Source: Spirochaetaceae bacterium (GTDB taxonomy: Bacteria; Spirochaetota; Spirochaetia; Treponematales; Breznakiellaceae). From it: a stretch of 10,044 bases of DNA. The stretch spans positions 1 through 10,044 of the forward strand of contig JAIRMO010000220.1 of assembly GCA_031258625.1 (NCBI GenBank). Reading direction: 5' to 3'. The notes under the pieces are model-generated. The model searched no databases. It was not told where the DNA came from and saw only the letters and a program-made list of their open reading frames with translations. Positions within the stretch are counted from its first letter, which is position 1. Each line of letters opens with the position of its first letter. Shown in pieces: positions 5,199 through 10,044 of this stretch. Position numbers and translations under genes: made by a program.

Positions 5199-6416
5199 AT
5201 GAGACACTTTATTAGACGGGCTTTACAAAAGATCAACAAGCTGACCATGGAGCAGATCCAGGAGCTCCTGTTTTCCGCGGCTGCGGAAATAGACCGGCTT
5301 GAGACGGTATTGGATTCTCTTACCGAGGGGATCCTGGTGTGCGATACCGAACATAACCTGATCCTGGTTAATAAATTAGCCGAGCGGCTTATACCCGTGA
5401 GCTATGAGCAGGAAAACACCCCCATATGGTTTTCGGTACGGAATGAAAAGGTCGCTGAATTCCTTGAGACAACCCTGATAAACGGAGACCGGGTTGAAGA
5501 ACGGGAATTTGATATTGAAGTTAAGGGGATCCAGCGGCTGCTGAGTATCGGGGTCCTCCCCCTGGTCCGGGATCATCAGGTAACGGGGTCCCTTATCTAC
5601 ATTGAAGACATTACGGAAAAAAGGGCCAAGGAAGCCAAGCTGCGGCGGGCAGAAAACCTGGCCAGCCTGACCACCCTGGCGGCCGGGGTGGCCCATGAGA
5701 TAAAAAACCCCCTGGGTTCCCTTTCTATCCATATTCAGTTGATTCAGAAGGCTATGAACACGAATCGGGAGATGTTTAATCAGGCCCATCCCCGGGGGCA
5801 GGATCATATAGGCCAGGAACCGATGGGGTATTTCAATCTCCTGGATAAATATATCGGGGTGGTTAATGAGGAAATAGATCGGCTTAACCGCATTGTGGTG
5901 GATTTTCTTTTTGCGGTCCGTCCCATGAACATGGAATTCCGGAAAGGGAATGTTAATAGTATCATTGGGGATCTCATGGAATTTGTCGGTTACGAATTGG
6001 AAGGAGCCCGTATTACCTATGTCTTGGAACTGGGAGAGGATTTTCCCCTCATTGATGTGGACGAGCGGTATATGAAACAGGCCCTGCTCAATTTAGTTAA
6101 AAACGCCATGGCCGCCATGCCCGATGGGGGGACCCTCACCATAAAAACCGAAGCCCAGGACACGGAGATACAAATCAGCGTTTCCGATACCGGTATCGGT
6201 ATTCCGGAGGAAAATCGCTTAAAGATCTTTGAACCCTATTTTACCACCAAGGAAAATGGTTCCGGTCTGGGTTTAACCCTGGTATTCAAGATAATCCGGG
6301 AACACCAGGGAGAAATTACCGTTAAATCCCGGGAAGGGGAGGGGACCTGTTTTATCATCACCCTGCCTATTCCCCAGAAAGAACAGCGGCTTATTACCTA
6401 TGGAGGCGGCGAATGA
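5199..6416 (+). CDS. Cytosolic PAS-HisKA-HATPase sensor histidine kinase (AtoS/NtrB-like)
   Basis: A 405-residue kinase without membrane segments, so it should sense a cytoplasmic cue or partner. In order: an N-terminal helical stretch (1-35), a PAS domain (about 36-140, ending in the PAS-typical DITEKRAKE), the H-box AAGVAHEIKNPLG with phospho-acceptor His166, the N-box NLVKNAMAAM (Asn298, Asn302), G1 DTGIGIP (330-336), F-box FEPYFTTK (344-351) and G2 GSGLGL (354-359). This order is that of NtrB/AtoS-type partners of sigma-54 activators. Between the two helices of the dimerisation domain there are about 24 extra residues (around 186-211) compared with NtrB. It starts 11 bases after holB with GGAG (5190-5193) before the ATG, and overlaps the response regulator by the ATGA at 6413-6416. 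Treponemal homologues are often labelled atoS, but an acetoacetate role is unsupported. Confidence 0.92.
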   Translation: MRHFIRRALQKINKLTMEQIQELLFSAAAEIDRLETVLDSLTEGILVCDTEHNLILVNKLAERLIPVSYEQENTPIWFSVRNEKVAEFLETTLINGDRVEEREFDIEVKGIQRLLSIGVLPLVRDHQVTGSLIYIEDITEKRAKEAKLRRAENLASLTTLAAGVAHEIKNPLGSLSIHIQLIQKAMNTNREMFNQAHPRGQDHIGQEPMGYFNLLDKYIGVVNEEIDRLNRIVVDFLFAVRPMNMEFRKGNVNSIIGDLMEFVGYELEGARITYVLELGEDFPLIDVDERYMKQALLNLVKNAMAAMPDGGTLTIKTEAQDTEIQISVSDTGIGIPEENRLKIFEPYFTTKENGSGLGLTLVFKIIREHQGEITVKSREGEGTCFIITLPIPQKEQRLITYGGGE

Positions 6417-7783
6417 AATTCAAACTCCTTGTGGTGGATGACGAAAAAAACATCCGGGAAGGTTTAGCGGATTTTCTTACCATGGATGGGTATACGGTGG
6501 AAACCGCCGCGGATGGAGACGCGGGTTTAAAGCGTTTTCAGAAAGGGGATATAGACCTGGTGATCACCGATCTCAGGATGCCCGGTCTAAACGGGGAGGA
6601 ACTTTTAAAACGGATCGTTTCTGAAACTCCGGGGATTCCGGTCATTGTCCTTACCGGTCATGGCACCGTGGAGAACGCCGTGGCGGCCATGCGGAACGGC
6701 GCCTATGATTTTCTTACCAAACCGGTAAACCTGGACCATCTTTCCCTGTTGGTTAAACGGGCCCTCCAGAGCAGGGAGTTGGTCCTCAAACACCGGCGGC
6801 TTGAAGAAGAATTGGAACAAAAAAAACTCTTTGAAACCATTATCGGTACCAGTAATCCCATGCGGAAGATTTTTGACACGATCCGCCGGGTGGCCCCCAC
6901 TAAGGCGTCTATTTTGATCACCGGTGAATCCGGGGTGGGAAAGGAACTGGTGGCCGACGCGATTCACCAGCTTTCACCCCGCAAGGACAAACCCCTCATC
7001 AAGGTCCATTGCGCGGCCCTGGCCGCGAGTCTCCTGGAAAGCGAACTGTTCGGCCATGAAAAGGGGAGTTTTACCGGAGCGGTAGCCCGTAAGCGGGGGC
7101 GGTTTGAACTTGCCCATGAGGGGACCCTTTTTCTGGACGAGATCGGCGAGATCGATCAAAACATCCAGATCAAGCTTTTGCGGGTATTGCAGGAAAAGAA
7201 ATTTGAACGGGTTGGGGGGGAGGAGACTATTGAGAGTGATGTCCGAATCGTAACGGCCACCAATAAAGACTTAAAGGCCGAAATTGAAAAGGGGAATTTC
7301 CGGGAGGACCTTTATTTCCGCCTGAATGTGGTAAATATCCTGGTTCCCCCCTTGCGGGAACGCAAAGACGACCTCCCCCTGCTGATTACCGCCTTTTTAA
7401 AGGAGTTTGCCCAGGAAAACGGCAAAGCCATAGAGGGGATTAACGAAAAAGCCCGGGCCGCCATTTACGGATATGACTGGCCGGGGAATGTCCGGGAACT
7501 GCGGAACTGCATGGAAAGCGCCGTGGTCATGTCCAAGGGGCCGGTAATTACCGAAGAGGATCTACCGCCGACCCTGCGGACTAAAAACGACGACGGTTGG
7601 ATCCGTATCCCCCTAGGGACCACCCTGGAGGAATCGGAAAAGATCATCATCCGGGATACCCTCTCGGCCCAAAAGGGCAATAAAAGTAAAGCCGCGGAGG
7701 TCCTGTCTATCGGCCGCAAAACCCTGCACCGTAAACTCGCCGAATGGGGGGAAGAAGATGAGGAAACGGAGATTGACGGATGA
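6413..7783 (+). CDS. Sigma-54-dependent response regulator, NtrC/AtoC family
   Basis: A 456-residue three-domain activator. The receiver domain has the acidic pair Asp9/Asp10, phospho-acceptor Asp53 in VITDLRMPG, Thr81 and Lys103. The AAA+ domain has Walker A GESGVGKE (171-178), the sigma-54 contact loop as GSFTGA (218-223, a variant of GAFTGA), Walker B TLFLDE (238-243) and arginine-finger candidates Arg297/Arg303. The C-terminus carries a Fis-type helix-turn-helix (about 422-444, KSKAAEVL...KTLHRKLAEW) and a short acidic tail. It should hydrolyse ATP to open sigma-54 promoters when phosphorylated by the kinase just upstream. GGAGG (6402-6406) is a strong ribosome binding site 6 bases before the ATG, and the 4-base overlap implies translational coupling. 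No -24/-12 promoter was seen in the intergenic parts of this window, so its targets are elsewhere. Homologues are often named atoC. Confidence 0.94.
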   Translation: MKFKLLVVDDEKNIREGLADFLTMDGYTVETAADGDAGLKRFQKGDIDLVITDLRMPGLNGEELLKRIVSETPGIPVIVLTGHGTVENAVAAMRNGAYDFLTKPVNLDHLSLLVKRALQSRELVLKHRRLEEELEQKKLFETIIGTSNPMRKIFDTIRRVAPTKASILITGESGVGKELVADAIHQLSPRKDKPLIKVHCAALAASLLESELFGHEKGSFTGAVARKRGRFELAHEGTLFLDEIGEIDQNIQIKLLRVLQEKKFERVGGEETIESDVRIVTATNKDLKAEIEKGNFREDLYFRLNVVNILVPPLRERKDDLPLLITAFLKEFAQENGKAIEGINEKARAAIYGYDWPGNVRELRNCMESAVVMSKGPVITEEDLPPTLRTKNDDGWIRIPLGTTLEESEKIIIRDTLSAQKGNKSKAAEVLSIGRKTLHRKLAEWGEEDEETEIDG

Positions 7784-7879
7784 CCCCCAGGGGGTTCAGG
7801 CCTCCGGCGGGCGGCCCCCGGGGAATGTGCGGCGCCCCCCTTCGAGGGCGTAGATAGCGGTCGAGGGAGCGGCCCTTCC

Positions 7880-9571
7880 TTAATCCGCCCCGTTCCGGGG
7901 GCATAAAACCCGCTGGTGGTGGGCTTCCCCTTTATCGTCGATCAGGATAAAGGCGGGGAGATCTCGGACCTCAATGAGCCGTACCGCCTCCATCCCCAAT
8001 TCCGGATAATCGATAATTTCCCCGGAAATGATGTGCCGTTCCGCGGAAAGGGCGGCGGCTCCCCCGATGGCGCCCAGGTAAAAGCCCCCGTATTTTTTAC
8101 AGGCGTCCCTCCATTGGGGGCTCCGGTTTCCCTTGGCCAGGGTAACCAGGGAAGCCCCCCGGGACATGAATTCCTCCCCATAGGGATCCATCCGCTGGGC
8201 CGTGGTGGGCCCCAGGCTTCCTATCACCTTGCCCGGCGGGGTTGCCGCGGGGCCCGCATAGTAGATAGGGTGCTTAAAAAGATACTCCGGGAGCCCCTGA
8301 CCCCGGGTTATCAGGGTGTGCCACCGGAGGTGGGCCGCGTCCCGGGCAACCAGGAGTTTCCCCGAAAGGAGGACCCGGTCTCCCGCCCGCAGCCGGGACA
8401 GGGCGGCACGGATCTCCCCCAGGGGCCGGTCTAAACATATCCGGGGGATGTCTTCCTCAGCGCCGCCGGGTCCGGCCTCTGAAATGAGGATGCCCCGCCG
8501 GGCAAAAAATTCTCCGGGGGCTTCGGCGAGTTTTTCCAGATGGAGACCCTCACCGTCGATATAGGCCAGGAGGTTCCGGTGGGCGTTACAGGATACCCCG
8601 ATGGAAACGGGGCAGGAGGCGGCGTGCCGGGTCAGGCGGAGGACCCGGGCATCCAGGAGGAGGGAGGTTCCCCCAAACTGGGCTCCCAGGCCGCTTTTCC
8701 TGGCGATCTCCATGACCCGGTTTTCCCAATAGGGGTCCCGGAAAATCCACCCCCGGTTTTTCCCGGCAGGACCGCCGGGGGAGGCAAAAAAGGGAGCCCC
8801 GTCCAGGATTTCGGTGGTGGCGAGCTTGAGTACCTCCAGGTTGGCTTCAGGGCTGGTTCCTCCCACCACCACGGCAAGCCGATAGGGAGGGCAGGCGGCG
8901 GTTCCCAGGGCGGGGATCTTTTCCTCTAAAAAGGCGTCAAAGGCTTTTTCTTCCAACAGGGCCTTGGTTTCGGGAAAATAGACGGTTTTATTGGAGGAAC
9001 CCCCTCCCTTGGCCACAAAGAGGAAACAATAACGGGGATTTGGGCCTTCCTCGGGCAGGGCTTCGAGCCGGATCTGGGCGGGAAGGTTGTTCCCGGTCTG
9101 ATATTCCTCGAAAAAAGAGGAGGGGGCGATCTGGGAAAACCGGAGGTGGTTTTTTTCATAAGCCCGGGCGGTTCCCGCCTCCAATTCCGCTCCGTCATCC
9201 CCGCCGGTATAGACTCCCTCATCCTTCCACCCGTAGATCACCGCGGTCCCCGTATCCTGACAAAGGGCCAGTTCTCCCCGGGCGGCGATGAGGGCGTTTT
9301 CCAGGAGGGAGGAGAGTACCCGCCGGTCGTTGGGGGAAAGCTCCGGGTCGGACAAGGGTTTCGCGAGAAGCTCCAGGTGGCTTTCCCGGAAATAAAAGGC
9401 CAGGGAGCTAAAGGCTTCTTCCGCGGCCCGCCGGAGCAAGGCCGGGGGGATAAAAAGCCGTCCTCCGGTGAGGACCGGCTTTTCTCCGGGGATTTGCGGA
9501 AGTTTAAACTGAGTTTTTCCAAAAGCGTCCGAAATAAGGGCCCATAAATCCTGCCGGCCGCTCGTTCCCAT
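7880..9571 (-). CDS. fumA: Fumarate hydratase, class I (iron-sulphur)
   Basis: It interconverts fumarate and malate using a [4Fe-4S] cluster. The 563-residue protein is the fused one-chain form, alpha then beta domain, close in length to E. coli FumA/FumB (about 548). Cluster-ligand cysteines are Cys104 (in LCQDTGTA), Cys227 and Cys328 (in IGVSCNAHRN). Other family blocks are TGTNLPAQI-like TGNNLPAQI (159-167), AKGGGSSNKT (187-196), GRD-like ARDAAHLRW (409-417), HPIYYAGPA (434-442), GSLGPTTAQRMD (451-462), LAKGNRS (478-484) and CKKYGGFYLG (491-500). CCGCCTT at 9581-9587 reads AAGGCGG on the coding strand, 9 bases before the ATG. It lies 35 bases behind the V-ATPase subunit B gene on the same strand and is probably co-transcribed. 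The enzyme is oxygen-sensitive in known members, which fits an anaerobe making succinate or running a partial TCA cycle. Confidence 0.96.
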   Translation of the reverse strand: MGTSGRQDLWALISDAFGKTQFKLPQIPGEKPVLTGGRLFIPPALLRRAAEEAFSSLAFYFRESHLELLAKPLSDPELSPNDRRVLSSLLENALIAARGELALCQDTGTAVIYGWKDEGVYTGGDDGAELEAGTARAYEKNHLRFSQIAPSSFFEEYQTGNNLPAQIRLEALPEEGPNPRYCFLFVAKGGGSSNKTVYFPETKALLEEKAFDAFLEEKIPALGTAACPPYRLAVVVGGTSPEANLEVLKLATTEILDGAPFFASPGGPAGKNRGWIFRDPYWENRVMEIARKSGLGAQFGGTSLLLDARVLRLTRHAASCPVSIGVSCNAHRNLLAYIDGEGLHLEKLAEAPGEFFARRGILISEAGPGGAEEDIPRICLDRPLGEIRAALSRLRAGDRVLLSGKLLVARDAAHLRWHTLITRGQGLPEYLFKHPIYYAGPAATPPGKVIGSLGPTTAQRMDPYGEEFMSRGASLVTLAKGNRSPQWRDACKKYGGFYLGAIGGAAALSAERHIISGEIIDYPELGMEAVRLIEVRDLPAFILIDDKGEAHHQRVLCPRNGAD

Positions 9572-9580
9572 TTTAATTTA

Positions 9581-9587
9581 CCGCCTT
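9581..9587 (-). promoter_or_regulatory. Ribosome binding site of the fumarase gene
   Basis: AAGGCGG on the minus strand is one base off AAGGAGG and lies 9 bases before the ATG at 9569-9571. It fixes the start and shows that the gene can be translated on its own despite the short gap to the ATPase gene. Confidence 0.6.
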
Positions 9588-9606
9588 GCTTTATAATCCC
9601 CGGGAC

Positions 9607-10044
9607 CTATTGTTTTTCCGTCCCCCCGGCTTGGGCGGGTAACAGGTATTTTTCGATATATTCCCGCTTGATCCGTAACAGGTCCTCCCGGGGAATTTCC
9701 GTGAGGACCTTCCAGCCCAGATCCAGGGTGCGTTCGATGCTGCGGTCCTCAAATTCCCCCTGGGAAAGAAAAATCTGTTCCAGCTTTTCACCGAATTTGA
9801 GGTACTGTTTATCCCCTTCGGAAAGCTCCTCTTCCCCAATGATGGAGGCTAAGTTCCTGATGGATTTAACCCGGGAATAGGCGGCGAAGAGCTGGCTGGC
9901 CACATCCTTGTGATCCTCCCGGGTCATTCCGGGGCCTATACCGTCCTTCATAAGCCGGGAGAGGCTGGGGAGCCCCGCTACCGGGGGATAGATCCCCCGC
10001 TGGGTAAGTTCCCGGTCCAGGACGATCTGTCCCTCGGTGATATA
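9607..10044 (-). CDS. atpB: V-type ATP synthase subunit B (C-terminal 145 residues)
   Basis: The frame is open from the window edge and ends at TAG 9607-9609. The visible part begins in [12 protein letters not shown], continues with [16 protein letters not shown] and [14 protein letters not shown], then [22 protein letters not shown] and the C-terminal helical domain, all characteristic of the non-catalytic nucleotide-binding B subunit of V/A-type rotary ATPases. The N-terminus with the P-loop remnant region is outside the window. In known V/A-ATPase operons subunit D normally follows B; here the fumarase gene follows instead. Whether the enzyme makes ATP or pumps Na+ or H+ cannot be told from this subunit fragment. 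Confidence 0.95.
   Translation of the reverse strand, partial: YITEGQIVLDRELTQRGIYPPVAGLPSLSRLMKDGIGPGMTREDHKDVASQLFAAYSRVKSIRNLASIIGEEELSEGDKQYLKFGEKLEQIFLSQGEFEDRSIERTLDLGWKVLTEIPREDLLRIKREYIEKYLLPAQAGGTEKQ

Noticed and set aside
6661..6680. TGGCAC as part of a sigma-54 promoter
   Set aside because: It lies inside the response-regulator coding sequence and lacks the TTGC element at the required spacing.
7784..7879. Terminator for the convergent operons
   Set aside because: Several GC-rich hairpins can be drawn (for example CGCCC/GGGCG at 7833-7850, ACCCC/GGGGT just after the stop at 7783), but none has a T-tract in either direction, so no specific terminator is claimed.
7916..9547. Several long plus-strand frames opposite the fumarase gene
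   Set aside because: They are antisense shadows caused by high GC; the minus strand encodes a complete fumarase with all family blocks.
1..10044. CRISPR array, transposase, integrase or defence cluster
   Set aside because: No regularly spaced direct DNA repeats and no matching proteins are present in any frame.

Overview
The window looks like spirochaete chromosome, most likely a treponeme of the termite-gut type (Breznakiellaceae-like). This is inferred from gene content, not from a database search. The pointers are a V-type (not F-type) ATP synthase subunit B, a treponeme-style MurG with a HESD-SPG motif, and the packed order murG - cvpA - holB - PAS histidine kinase - sigma-54 response regulator. 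From memory, Treponema pallidum has the same neighbourhood.

Layout. Positions 1-1554 carry the 3' part of a large repeat-containing, probably exported protein: SWM-type Ig-like repeats followed by a DUF6273-like C-terminal domain. Its base composition is visibly less GC-rich than the genes to its right. Positions 1555-2046 hold no convincing gene. They contain a short GC-rich REP-like segment, a perfect 10-bp hairpin, an AT-rich stretch with one good sigma-70-like promoter, and a terminator-like hairpin. Positions 2047-2088 are an exact 3' half of a tRNA-Lys(UUU), from the anticodon loop to the discriminator base, with no matching 5' half. This is the signature of an integrative element that recombined in the tRNA anticodon loop, so positions 1-2046 are best read as one end of a genomic island and everything from 2047 rightward as ancestral chromosome.

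From 2135 to 7783 five plus-strand genes form a tight operon with overlaps of 8, 8 and 4 bases and one 11-base gap: murG (lipid II synthesis), cvpA (four-helix membrane protein), a long holB (clamp-loader delta prime), a soluble PAS-HisKA-HATPase kinase and its REC-AAA+-Fis partner. It joins envelope growth, replication and a cytosolic signalling pair that would act through sigma-54.

A 96-base convergent gap follows. On the minus strand, the window end carries the C-terminal 145 residues of V-ATPase subunit B, and 35 bases downstream of it a class I [4Fe-4S] fumarate hydratase that probably shares its transcript. The usual next gene of the ATPase cluster, subunit D, is not there.

The most notable observation is the broken tRNA-Lys and the island boundary it implies directly upstream of an essential operon. 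No CRISPR array, transposase, integrase or known defence system is visible in the window.
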